The notes under the pieces: model-generated
Database searches by the model: none
What the model was told of the DNA's origin: nothing
Seen by the model: the letters and a program-made list of their open reading frames with translations, nothing else
From: Bradyrhizobium sp. 141
Lineage (GTDB): Bacteria > Pseudomonadota > Alphaproteobacteria > Rhizobiales > Xanthobacteraceae
NCBI RefSeq assembly: GCF_023074055.1
Contig: NZ_JADPKR010000082.1
Coordinates: 186,001 to 250,000, forward strand
Direction: 5' to 3'
Length of the DNA: 64,000 bases
Translations under genes and position numbers: made by a program
Shown here: in pieces, positions 25,830 to 34,479 of the stretch
How positions within the stretch are numbered: position 1 is the first letter of the stretch
Layout of the letters: each line of letters begins with the position of its first letter

Positions 25830-25903
25830 CGTTCTCGTCCTCATCTATTTGATCAGCGAGTGGGGCTCGGCCACATTCTCAATCAGAACGCCGGCCCATC
25901 CTT

Positions 25904-26485
25904 TCAAGCAGCAGCAGCGGCGTCGCGAACCTGTTCGGCCGCGGCATCCAAAAGCGCCTGAGCCAGATCGGGGTCGTTGATGACGCGCGAGAGCGTCACC
26001 GCGCCGACCATCGTCGCGAGAATCGCCATGGCCTTGCCGCGGGAGGCCTCGTCGCCGGTCCCGGCGATGTAGCGGCCGAGCACATCGAGATGCGCTTTGA
26101 TTCCTGCTTCGAACTCCGCCTTCACGTCGGGGCCCTGTCGGGCGGCATCTGAGCCGAGCGCCACGATCGGGCAGCCGTCCATCTTTTCTCCGCGATGGTC
26201 GCCGCTGAGGTAAAACCCGATCACCGCGCCGAGCGGATCATCAGGATTCTGAGCGGCTGCATCCGACCATCGGCCGGACGCGCTCTCCAATGCGCGCCTG
26301 GACGCCTCTACTGCCAAATCCTCTTTTGACGCGAATTGCTTGTAGAAGGCGCCCTGGGTTAGCCCGGCCCCTTCCATCAGGTCCTTGAGCCCGATGCCAT
26401 CAAAGCCGCGCTCCCTGAAGAGGCGACTTGCCACATCGATCACGGTTTTGCGGTTCTCCGCGGCCTGGACGCGACTGACTCGCAT
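25904..26485 (-). CDS. TetR/AcrR-family repressor of the adjacent RND pump
   Basis: 193-residue repressor. DNA-binding domain AAENRKTVIDVASRLFRERGFDGIGLKDLMEGAGLTQGAFYKQFASKEDL, then a ligand domain of the TetR_C type with GCPIVALGSDAARQ, a pattern of electrophile- or quinone-sensing rhizobial members. ATG 26485 has GGAGGG six bases upstream. It is divergent from the efflux operon, and both promoters carry copies of one operator. A single Cys in DGCPIV could be a sensor residue (inference). Confidence 0.9.
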   Translation of the reverse strand: MRVSRVQAAENRKTVIDVASRLFRERGFDGIGLKDLMEGAGLTQGAFYKQFASKEDLAVEASRRALESASGRWSDAAAQNPDDPLGAVIGFYLSGDHRGEKMDGCPIVALGSDAARQGPDVKAEFEAGIKAHLDVLGRYIAGTGDEASRGKAMAILATMVGAVTLSRVINDPDLAQALLDAAAEQVRDAAAAA

Positions 26486-26499
26486 CGGCACCCTCCAAA

Positions 26500-26547
26500 T
26501 TTAGATTTCATTCGAACTCTATTACGGCAGATAGAAGCTGAACGCAA
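26500..26547 (-). promoter_or_regulatory. tetR promoter with operator O1
   Basis: Minus-strand TTGCGT (26547-26542), 17-bp spacer, TAATAG (26524-26519). Operator O1 at 26500-26523 overlaps the -10: read on the minus strand it is AGAGTTCG, three bases, then GAAATCTAAA. The same half-sites recur in front of the pump genes, so autoregulation is expected. Confidence 0.65.
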
Positions 26548-26650
26548 TCTATCAAGAGGCCCAAAGAGAAATCCGTTGGGCGGGGAGCCCTTTCACCCCT
26601 TTTAGGTCTCGCGAAAGGCCATAATCACATTTTCGTTGCTCCTCCTCCTT

Positions 26651-26703
26651 TTTAGATTGCGTTCGAAATCTAAACGAGATATAGAGTTCGCACGAAATCT
26701 AAA
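26651..26703 (+). promoter_or_regulatory. RND operon promoter with operators O2 and O3
   Basis: O2 at 26651-26674 is a near-perfect 24-bp dyad (TTTAGATT..., ...AATCTAAA around GTTCGA). O3 at 26682-26703 has AGAGTTCG, then GAAATCTAAA, matching O1 in the opposite orientation. Promoter TTGCGT (26657-26662), 17 bp, TATAGA (26680-26685) lies inside both, so binding would block polymerase. The first gene starts at 26717. Confidence 0.7.
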
Positions 26704-26716
26704 TCGGAGACTGACA

Positions 26717-27820
26717 ATGAAGATGCGGGGTTTTGCGGTTTTGGCCGGTATTCTGATCCCGGCAGGGGTGGCGACCTTCGTTGCTCTTGGGATCCCACCC
26801 CGAGAAGCCTCCGCGGTCGGCGACCCCAGGCAAGAGCCCCCGATGGTCCGTCTCGTGACCGCCGCGCCGGTCAGTGGATCCGAACGAGGGTTTACCGGGA
26901 CCATCGGCGCGAGAGTGGAAAGCAATCTCGGTTTCCGCGTCGCCGGTAAGATCGTCGAACGGCTCGTGAATGTCGGTGAGCAGGTCAAAGCCGGGCAGCC
27001 GCTGATGCGGATCGACGAGACCGACCTCCGCCTGGCGGTCGCAGCGAAGCGCAACGCCGTCGCCGCTGCGCGTGCAGTTGTCGTTCAGACCGACGCCGAT
27101 GAGCGGCGATACGCCAACCTCGTCAGCGACGGATGGACTTCCAAGCAGCGCTACGAGCAGGCGAAGGCCGCGTCGGATACAGCCAAAGCGCAGCTTGCCG
27201 CGGCGGAAGCCGACGCAGGGGTCGCCGAGAATCAGGCAACCTATTCCGTCCTGGTGGCGGACGCGGACGGAACGGTGACCCAAACGCTTGGTGAGCCGGG
27301 ACAAGTTGTCTCCGCCGGCCAGGCGGTCGTTCGGCTGGCGCAGTCCGGTCCTCGCGAAGCCGTGGTGGCGCTTCCCGAAACGATCCGGCCGGCGATTGGT
27401 TCGCCTGCCGATGCAAGCCTGTATGGGAGCGATGGGCGCTTTACTGCGCATCTCCGGCAATTGTCAGATTCCGCCGATGTCCAGACCCGCACTTACGAGG
27501 CTCGTTATGTGCTCGATGGTGAGGCCGCGGCGGCACCGCTTGGCGCGACGGTCACCATTCGGCTTGCAAGCCAGGGGAGTCAGCCGGAAGTCCAGGTGCC
27601 GCTGGGAGCCGTGCTCGACGACGGCAGAAAGACTGGCGTTTGGGTGTTCGACAGCGGCACCTCGGCCGTACGCTTTCAGCCCATCAAGCTTGTGCGTGTG
27701 ACCAGCGAAAATGCCGTGATCTCCGGGCTGAGCTCAGGTGATCGGGTTGTCTCGCTGGGCGCGCACCTCCTGCAGGACGGCGCTCACGTCAGGACAGCCT
27801 CTCAAGACAGGAGCAACTGA
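26717..27820 (+). CDS. RND efflux periplasmic adaptor (membrane fusion protein)
   Basis: 367-residue adaptor linking an inner-membrane RND pump to an outer-membrane channel. An uncleaved or lipoprotein-less N-terminal anchor (MKMRGFAVLAGILIPAGVATFVAL) precedes the lipoyl/hairpin part (ESNLGFRVAGKIVERLVNVGEQVKAGQPLMRIDETDLRLAV ... ATYSVLVADADGTVTQTLGEPGQVVSAGQAVVRLA). The beta-barrel and proximal domains follow. ATG 26717 has GGAG upstream. The stop TGA shares its A with the start of the pump gene. No TolC-like gene is adjacent. Confidence 0.93.
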   Translation: MKMRGFAVLAGILIPAGVATFVALGIPPREASAVGDPRQEPPMVRLVTAAPVSGSERGFTGTIGARVESNLGFRVAGKIVERLVNVGEQVKAGQPLMRIDETDLRLAVAAKRNAVAAARAVVVQTDADERRYANLVSDGWTSKQRYEQAKAASDTAKAQLAAAEADAGVAENQATYSVLVADADGTVTQTLGEPGQVVSAGQAVVRLAQSGPREAVVALPETIRPAIGSPADASLYGSDGRFTAHLRQLSDSADVQTRTYEARYVLDGEAAAAPLGATVTIRLASQGSQPEVQVPLGAVLDDGRKTGVWVFDSGTSAVRFQPIKLVRVTSENAVISGLSSGDRVVSLGAHLLQDGAHVRTASQDRSN

Positions 27821-30800
27821 TGCGCTTCAATCTTTCCGCGATCGCAGTCCGTGAACGGGCCGCAACGCTGTTCTTCTTACTTTTGCTGGCGGCCGCAGGC
27901 GCCTACGCCTTCCTCATGCTCGGACGGGCCGAGGATCCCTCCTTCACCATCAAGACCCTGACGGTCACGACCGTGTGGCCGGGTGCGACGGCACGCGAGA
28001 TGCAAGACCAGGTCGCCGAACCCCTGGAGAAGCGGATTCAGGAGCTGACGTGGTACGACCGGGTGGAGACGACCACACGGCCGGGTTATGCATACATGAC
28101 CGTGACGCTGAAGGACAACACACCGCCATCCGTCGTGCAGGAAGAGTTCTACCAGGCCCGCAAGAAGCTCGGGGATGAAGCGCGCAAGCTGCCCTCTGGT
28201 GTGCTCGGCCCCTTCGTCAATGACGAATATTCGGACGTGAGCTTCGCCCTTTATGCCCTCAAGGCCAAGGGCATGCCGATGCGGGAGCTCGCCAGGCAAG
28301 CCGAGACCATTCGCCAGGATCTTCTGCACGTGCCTGGCGTCAAGAAGATCAACATCCTCGGTGAACGCCCCGAGCAGATATTTGTCGAGTTCTCCTATCC
28401 CAAGTTGGCAACCCTCGGCGTATCGGCAACGGATATCGTCGCCGCTTTGCAGCGGCAGAACACCGTCACACCGGCAGGTTCGATCGACACCAAGGGGCCG
28501 CAGGTTTTCATCCGGGTCGAGGGGGCCTATGACAGCGTCCAGGCGATCGCCGACACTCCGATCGTCGCAGCCGGGCGAACGCTGAAGCTTTCCGACATCG
28601 CCGAAGTCCGTCGCGGTTACGAAGATCCTCCCACCTACCTCATCCGGCACCAGGGGGAGCCCACCATCATGCTCGCGGCGGTCATGCAGGAGGGCTGGAA
28701 TGGTCTCGCGCTCGGCAAGGCGCTAGAGGAGAGGTCCGGAACGATCTCCCAGACGCTGCCACTCGGGATGACGCTGGCCAAGGTCAGCGACCAGGCCGTC
28801 AACATTTCCTCATCGGTTGACGAATTCATGATGAAGTTCGCGATGGCGCTCGGCGTGGTGCTGCTGGTGAGCCTGCTCAGCCTCGGTTGGCGCGTCGGCA
28901 TCGTGGTCGCGGCGGCCGTCCCCCTGACGCTTGCCGTCGTGTTTCTCATCATGCTGGAAACCGGCCGTTTCTTCGACCGCATCACGCTCGGCGCCCTCAT
29001 CCTGGCGCTTGGCCTTCTCGTGGACGATGCCATCATCGCCATCGAGGTGATGGTGGTGAAAATGGAAGAGGGCATGGACCGCATCTCGGCGGCGGCCTAT
29101 GCGTGGAGCCACACTGCGGCGCCGATGCTGTCGGGAACACTCGTGACCATCGCAGGCTTCCTGCCGGTGGGCTTCGCGCGCTCGACGGCGGGCGAATACG
29201 CCGGCAACATCTTCTGGGTCGTGGGGTTCGCTCTTATCGTCTCCTGGATCGTCGCCGTGGTGTTCACGCCCTATCTCGGCGTCAAGATGCTGCCCGCGAT
29301 CAAACCGATCGAAGGTGGCCACCACGCGATTTACGGCACGCCAAATTATCAACGCCTGCGCGCGATCATCACCTTCGTCGTGCGCCACAAGTTCGTGACC
29401 TGCGGCATCGTCGCCGTCGCTTTCGGGCTTTCCGTCGTCGGCATGGGTGGCCTCAAACAGCAGTTCTTCCCGACGTCCGACCGCCCTGAAGTGCTGGTGG
29501 AGGTTCGTCTGCCGGAAGGCACCAGCATCGGGACGACGACCGCCACTGTCGCAAAGCTTGAACGCTGGCTGGAAGGCCAGTCGGAGGCCAAGATCGTCAC
29601 GAGCTATGTCGGTCAGGGTGCGCCGCGCTTCTTCTTCGCGATGGCGCCGGAGCTGCCCGATCCGGCCTTCGCAAAGATCGTCGTGCTGACGCCGGATGCG
29701 GAAGCGCGCGAGGTCTTGAAGCATCGGCTCCGACAGGCAGTGTCGGACGGGCTTGCGCCTGAGGCCAATGTGCGCGTGACGCAGCTTGTGTTCGGACCCT
29801 ACACGCCATTCCCTGTCGAGTTTCGGATCATGGGACCCGACCCGGCGGAATTGTACGCCATCTCTGAAAAGGCGCTTGGTATCATGCGTGGCGTTCCAGA
29901 TGTGCGCCAGGCAAACCGTGATTGGGGTGATCGCACGCCCGTGCTCCGCTTCATCCCGGATCAGGATCGCCTGAACCTCATCGGTCTTTCACCGGCGGAG
30001 GTGGGAAGGCAACTCCAGTTCCTTCTCACCGGCATCGCCGTGACGCAGGTCCGCGAGGACATTCGCAATGTCCCCATCGTGGCGCGCAGCGCCGGCGGAG
30101 AGCGGCTGGATCCGACGCGGCTGGCGGATTTCTCATTGATGAGCCGGGATGGCCGCGCGGTTCCGCTCGACCAGGTCGGCCATTCGGAAGTCCAACTTGA
30201 AGAGCCGATCATGAAGCGGCGCGATCGCACCCCGGTCGTCACGATTCGCTCGGACATCAATGAGGCGACCCAGCCTCCGGAGGTCTCCAAGGACATCAAG
30301 ACGGCCCTTCAGCCGCTGATCGCATCTCTTCCGGCTGGCTATCGTATCGAGCTGGGCGGATCGATCGAGGAGGCAACCAAGGCCAATGACGCGCTGGCGA
30401 CGATCTTCCCGGTCATGATTGCCGCCATGCTGATCGTCATCATGCTTCAGGTGCGATCGTTCTCGATGATGACCTTGGTCGTGCTGACCGGACCGCTTGG
30501 CCTCGCCGGCGTCGTGCCGACGTTGCTGATCTTTCATCAGCCCTTCGGATTCAACGCCATCCTGGGCCTGATTGGGCTGGCGGGCATCCTGATGCGCAAC
30601 ACTCTGATCTTGACCGATCAAATCAAGGAGAACCTTGCCGCTGGCCTGGATGAATATCACGCCGTCATCGAGGCCACGGTGCAACGCACCAGGCCCGTGA
30701 TCCTGACCGCATTGGCTGCCGTGCTCGCGTTCATCCCTCTCACGCATTCTGTCTTCTGGGGATCGATGGCATACACGCTGATCGGCGGCACGGCGGTCGG

Positions 30801-30930
30801 CACGGTTCTGATCTTGCTGTTCCTTCCCGCGCTTTATGCCACGTGGTTCCGGATCAAGCCGACCGCAGATGAGATCCATGAGGTGACGCCCGAGAAGCCG
30901 GAATTGCAACCGGCATTGGCTGCCGAATAA
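27820..30930 (+). CDS. RND efflux transporter, inner-membrane pump
   Basis: 1036-residue proton-driven exporter of the AcrB/MexB type (HAE-1 or close). TM1 begins FNLSAIAVRERAATLFFLLLLAAAGAYAF. The TM4 proton-relay pair is in LGLLVDDAIIAIEVMVVKMEEG (DD). Two large periplasmic loops and 12 TM segments give the usual length. The MRNTLILTDQIKENLAAG segment after TM10-11 is typical. It overlaps the adaptor gene by one base. Induction would be through the divergent TetR; the substrates are unknown. Confidence 0.96.
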   Translation: MRFNLSAIAVRERAATLFFLLLLAAAGAYAFLMLGRAEDPSFTIKTLTVTTVWPGATAREMQDQVAEPLEKRIQELTWYDRVETTTRPGYAYMTVTLKDNTPPSVVQEEFYQARKKLGDEARKLPSGVLGPFVNDEYSDVSFALYALKAKGMPMRELARQAETIRQDLLHVPGVKKINILGERPEQIFVEFSYPKLATLGVSATDIVAALQRQNTVTPAGSIDTKGPQVFIRVEGAYDSVQAIADTPIVAAGRTLKLSDIAEVRRGYEDPPTYLIRHQGEPTIMLAAVMQEGWNGLALGKALEERSGTISQTLPLGMTLAKVSDQAVNISSSVDEFMMKFAMALGVVLLVSLLSLGWRVGIVVAAAVPLTLAVVFLIMLETGRFFDRITLGALILALGLLVDDAIIAIEVMVVKMEEGMDRISAAAYAWSHTAAPMLSGTLVTIAGFLPVGFARSTAGEYAGNIFWVVGFALIVSWIVAVVFTPYLGVKMLPAIKPIEGGHHAIYGTPNYQRLRAIITFVVRHKFVTCGIVAVAFGLSVVGMGGLKQQFFPTSDRPEVLVEVRLPEGTSIGTTTATVAKLERWLEGQSEAKIVTSYVGQGAPRFFFAMAPELPDPAFAKIVVLTPDAEAREVLKHRLRQAVSDGLAPEANVRVTQLVFGPYTPFPVEFRIMGPDPAELYAISEKALGIMRGVPDVRQANRDWGDRTPVLRFIPDQDRLNLIGLSPAEVGRQLQFLLTGIAVTQVREDIRNVPIVARSAGGERLDPTRLADFSLMSRDGRAVPLDQVGHSEVQLEEPIMKRRDRTPVVTIRSDINEATQPPEVSKDIKTALQPLIASLPAGYRIELGGSIEEATKANDALATIFPVMIAAMLIVIMLQVRSFSMMTLVVLTGPLGLAGVVPTLLIFHQPFGFNAILGLIGLAGILMRNTLILTDQIKENLAAGLDEYHAVIEATVQRTRPVILTALAAVLAFIPLTHSVFWGSMAYTLIGGTAVGTVLILLFLPALYATWFRIKPTADEIHEVTPEKPELQPALAAE

Positions 30931-30945
30931 GGCTCTGTTGCTCCA

Positions 30946-31560
30946 ATGGATCGTCCGGTCCGCACGGGAAGAGAGTCCGACGAGGCCCGCGCCCGGATCC
31001 TGGGCGCGGCGGAAGAGCGCTTTCGGCGTGTCGGTCACCACAGGACGTCGGTGGCCGACATCGCCGCTGAACTCGGCATGAGCCCGGCGAATATCTACCG
31101 CTTCTTTCCTTCCAGGAATGCAATCAACGAGTCCATCTGCGGGCGTCTCATCAACGAGGTTGCCGACAGCGCCTTTGCGATCGCACGCTCGGACGCGCCG
31201 GCGACGGAGAAACTCGATCAACTGCTGACCAGTGTTCACCACCACACCAAGATGATGCTGGTCAAGGCAAAGCCCATGCACGATCTGATCGTCGCCGCCA
31301 TGCAGGAGAACTGGCCGATCATTCAGGTGCACATCGAGCGGATGCTGATGATCTTGGAGGCGATCATACGCGAGGGCGCTGACGCGGGCGAGTTCGACGT
31401 CGAAGACGCCGCGGAAGCCGCCCGTGCGGTCAGGTCCGCGTTCGTGCCCTTCTTCCATCCAATTCTGATCGAGCACTGCGCTGTACACGGCGAAGACACC
31501 GAAGCAAGCATGCGCGCCCAAATTGTCTTTATCCTGAAAGCTTTGGGCAAGTCCGGCTAA
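30946..31560 (+). CDS. TetR-family regulator downstream of the RND pump
   Basis: 204-residue TetR. HTH: SDEARARILGAAEERFRRVGHHRTSVADIAAELGMSPANIYRFFPSRNAINESIC. The ligand domain is of the TetR_C_7/AefR type (HHHTKMMLVKAKPMHDLIVAAMQENWPIIQVHIERM). It starts 15 bp after the pump stop, so it is probably co-transcribed and under the first TetR. It is unrelated in its C-terminal half to the TetR at 25904. Having two different TetRs on one pump operon is unusual. Confidence 0.9.
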   Translation: MDRPVRTGRESDEARARILGAAEERFRRVGHHRTSVADIAAELGMSPANIYRFFPSRNAINESICGRLINEVADSAFAIARSDAPATEKLDQLLTSVHHHTKMMLVKAKPMHDLIVAAMQENWPIIQVHIERMLMILEAIIREGADAGEFDVEDAAEAARAVRSAFVPFFHPILIEHCAVHGEDTEASMRAQIVFILKALGKSG

Positions 31561-31635
31561 GGGCCTGCCTCATTCAGCCCTGATGACGTCGCTGGTGCGA
31601 AATCTGCCATCGGCATCTTGGCCCGTGCCGGAAAC

Positions 31636-32574
31636 TCAACGCTCAGTCCCGACCGTACGCTTCCGGGGGGATGTCCCGGCTGCCGCCTTGTTGCCACCCT
31701 GCTGTTTGCAGGCATCAGACAACCACGCGGCAAACGCGGCGACGGCCGGGTCGTCGGCCATGCGTTGCTCGTATTCGAGCACGAAGTGACGCCGCGTCGG
31801 CCGAACGATGGGATGCGCTCTGACAAGACTGAGGTGAGCAAGATCCGGAGCGAGCAGGCTCTCGATTGCGATCGCGGCGCCAAGCCCGGCGGTCGCAGCT
31901 TCGATGGCCAGACCGAGGCTTTCAAAGCTGCTCCCGCCGCGAACGGGCACCTTGGTGAGCTGCGCGTGGTCGAGCCAGCGCCGCCAATCGTCCGGTCGCG
32001 GCCTGTTGTGCAGCAATGGTACGGACGTGAAGTCCAGCGCGCCATCCTTCAGCAAGGCTGGCGAGCAGACCGGCACGGTCGCGATCGGCAGCAGCGGCCG
32101 GGTGACGAGGCCGGCTCTGGGTTCTCCGTCCGAGACGGCAATGACGGCATCGTAGCGGCTGGCAAGAAGGTCCACAGGGTTGGCGCTGGTGTGCAGATCG
32201 ATCTCCAATTCAGGATGCGCTGTCTTGAGCGCGAGCCACCTCGGCAGCAGAAAACGCGACAAGAAAAATCCGTAGACGCCGACGGACAGGCGCCGGAACT
32301 GCCGCAGGTGCAGGCCTTCGGCCGCGTCCGCAATGCGGTCCAGCGCTTCGCGCGTGGAATCGGCGAAGGCTTTGCCGGCGGAGGTCAGAACCAGGCCCCG
32401 CGATCCCCGCAGGAACAGCGCCGTGCCCATCCGCACCTCGAGGGCGCGGACGTGCCTGCTGACGGCTCCAACCGTGACGTTCAGCTCGTCGGCGGCGCGC
32501 GTGATCGACAGATGTCGCGCGGCCGCTTCGAAGGCTCGTACGGCATGCAGCGGAGGAAGTCGTCGTGAAGCCAT
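31636..32574 (-). CDS. LysR-family regulator (GcvA-like)
   Basis: 312-residue LysR-type regulator. The HTH part LPPLHAVRAFEAAARHLSITRAADELNVTVGAVSRHVRALEVRMGTALFLRGSRGLVLT is the GcvA/AmpR branch. The effector domain follows (SVGVYGFFLSRFLLPRWLALKTAHPELEIDLHTS). ATG 32574 is chosen because it gives the canonical N-terminus; sequence further upstream overlaps the operator. It is divergent from an acyl-CoA dehydrogenase/hydratase operon, its likely target. Confidence 0.92.
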   Translation of the reverse strand: MASRRLPPLHAVRAFEAAARHLSITRAADELNVTVGAVSRHVRALEVRMGTALFLRGSRGLVLTSAGKAFADSTREALDRIADAAEGLHLRQFRRLSVGVYGFFLSRFLLPRWLALKTAHPELEIDLHTSANPVDLLASRYDAVIAVSDGEPRAGLVTRPLLPIATVPVCSPALLKDGALDFTSVPLLHNRPRPDDWRRWLDHAQLTKVPVRGGSSFESLGLAIEAATAGLGAAIAIESLLAPDLAHLSLVRAHPIVRPTRRHFVLEYEQRMADDPAVAAFAAWLSDACKQQGGNKAAAGTSPRKRTVGTER

Positions 32575-32600
32575 GATGGCACGCCCCGCGGGATGACCGA

Positions 32601-32621
32601 GCCTTGACTCTCGCTCAAGGC
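32601..32621. promoter_or_regulatory. LysR-type binding site GCCTTGA-N7-TCAAGGC
   Basis: Perfect 7-bp arms with a 7-bp centre, containing the T-N11-A motif of LysR sites (T32605, A32617). It lies 27 bp before the lysR start and about 100 bp before the divergent dehydrogenase gene, the usual arrangement for autoregulation plus activation. Confidence 0.7.
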
Positions 32622-32722
32622 CCCCGCCCAAGAAGTCGTTTGCGCGAGGCGCTGTCAAGTCATACCCGAAGTCTGGCCGGCTCCGCCCCGGCCCCAAGAG
32701 CGACAATCTGGAGAGGAAGCTC

Positions 32723-34474
32723 ATGACCGCTCATGCCGGTTTGGCTCGTCGCGAAGCGTCGTCTCGACGCTCCGAGGCTTTGGCGCCCACCTGTCGTGGG
32801 CTGAACTACTATTCCGTCGACCGGAGCGTTCGGGATTTGCTTCCGCTGTACATGGAAGCGCCACTGCTCGCACATCTCGAGCCGCATCTTGCCGAGCTCG
32901 GCGCGCTCGCTGGAAGCAAGCTTTATGATCTGTCCGATCAGGCCGAGCGCCATCAGCCGGTGTTGCATCTCCGCGATGGCTATGGCCGCGACGAGGAGTG
33001 GGTCGAGTACCATCCCGCCTACCGGGAGATGGAGCGGATCGCGTTCGGACAATTCGGTATGCACGCGATGTGCAACCGCAGCGGCGTGCTGGGCTGGCCC
33101 TCGGCCATGCCGCCGATCGCGAAATACGTGTTTCATTACCTGTTCTCGCAGGCCGAGTTCGGGCTGCTGTGCCCAGTGAACCTCACCGACAGTTCCTCGG
33201 AGCTGGTGCGCCGGTTCGGCTCTGATGAGTTGCGGGAGCGCTATCTGTCGCGGATGTGGAGCCAGGATCCGGCCACGCTGTTCAAATGCGCGCAGTTTAT
33301 GACCGAGAAGACCGGCGGCTCCGATGTCGGGGCGGCCGAACTGACCGCGGCGCGCGACGGCGAGCATTGGAGGCTCTACGGCGAGAAGTGGTTCTGCTCC
33401 AACGCGGATGCGGAGCTGGCTGTATTGCTTGCGCGGCCCGAAGGCGCGCCGGAAGGCGGGCGTGGCCTCGGCCTGTTCCTGATGCCGAAAACGCTGCCGG
33501 ACGGCAGTCGCAACGCATATCGCATCGTACGTCTGAAGGACAAGCTCGGCAGCCGCACCATGGCGAGCGGGGAGATCGTGTTCGAGGGCGCCGTGGCCTA
33601 CCAGCTCGGCGCGCTCGATCAGGGCCTGAAGCAGATGCTGGTGATGGTGAATTCGAGCCGCGTCTCGCACTTGGCGCGCGCTGCCGGCATGATGCGCCGC
33701 TGCCTGAACGAGGCACTCCAGGCCTCGCGTCACCGCAGCGCCTTCGGCTGCGCGGTGATCGATCATCCGCTGATGCGCCGGCAGCTCGTCAAGCTGATGG
33801 TGCCGACCGAGCAGGCGCTGTCCGCGCTGCTCTATTCGGCGACCGCGCCGGAGAAGGTGCTGCGGCTGCTGACGCCGATCGTCAAATACCGCGCTTGCCG
33901 CGACAACGTCACGGTGGCGACCGGCGCGATGGAGGCGCGCGGCGGCAATGGCTATATCGAGGACTGGCCGAACGCGCGGCTGGTGCGCGACGCCCATCTT
34001 GGCCTGATCTGGGAGGGCACCAGCAACATCAACGCGCTCGATGCCGTGCAGCGCGCCGTCGGAAAGGTCGGCGCGCATGCTGCCCTGCGCGACGATCTCG
34101 CGACCCGGCTCGGTGACACGCAGGGTGTTCCCGGCCAATTTCGCACGCGGCTTGACAATGCGATCAATGGCGCACTGCGCTTTGCGGAAAAGGTCGCCGC
34201 ACGCAAGGAGAACGAGCGCTTCTGCCGTGCCGCAGCCGGCAAGCTCTATCATGCCGTCACTGCGGCGCTGCTGATCCAGGAGGGTTTTCGCCTGGGGGCA
34301 TCCGGCGGCGATGCCCGCCGCCTGCTGCTCGCCCGCTTCGTGCTCGAGCACCGTTTGCAGGAGCCGAACGCGCTGAACCTGGAGAGCCAGCGCTGGGAGG
34401 ACGAGGCAATCGACTTGCTGCTGGGCGAAGCGCCCGTGCCATTGTCCCGCGCGGCCGCGTTGCTGGTGGAGTAA
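32723..34474 (+). CDS. Acyl-CoA dehydrogenase of the AidB type
   Basis: 583-residue acyl-CoA dehydrogenase family protein. It is longer than standard members, with the extended N-terminus (LNYYSVDRSVRDLLPLYMEAPLLAHLEPHL) and C-terminal helical extension of AidB-like proteins. FAD/substrate region: MTEKTGGSDVGAAELTA and RLYGEKWFCSNADAE. The catalytic-position Glu is present in LIWEGTSNINALDAVQRA. ATG 32723 follows GAGAGG. E. coli AidB is a DNA-damage-linked isovaleryl-CoA-dehydrogenase-like protein. Operon context with a hydratase makes a catabolic role likelier here. Confidence 0.9.
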   Translation: MTAHAGLARREASSRRSEALAPTCRGLNYYSVDRSVRDLLPLYMEAPLLAHLEPHLAELGALAGSKLYDLSDQAERHQPVLHLRDGYGRDEEWVEYHPAYREMERIAFGQFGMHAMCNRSGVLGWPSAMPPIAKYVFHYLFSQAEFGLLCPVNLTDSSSELVRRFGSDELRERYLSRMWSQDPATLFKCAQFMTEKTGGSDVGAAELTAARDGEHWRLYGEKWFCSNADAELAVLLARPEGAPEGGRGLGLFLMPKTLPDGSRNAYRIVRLKDKLGSRTMASGEIVFEGAVAYQLGALDQGLKQMLVMVNSSRVSHLARAAGMMRRCLNEALQASRHRSAFGCAVIDHPLMRRQLVKLMVPTEQALSALLYSATAPEKVLRLLTPIVKYRACRDNVTVATGAMEARGGNGYIEDWPNARLVRDAHLGLIWEGTSNINALDAVQRAVGKVGAHAALRDDLATRLGDTQGVPGQFRTRLDNAINGALRFAEKVAARKENERFCRAAAGKLYHAVTAALLIQEGFRLGASGGDARRLLLARFVLEHRLQEPNALNLESQRWEDEAIDLLLGEAPVPLSRAAALLVE

Positions 34475-34479
34475 TCTGG

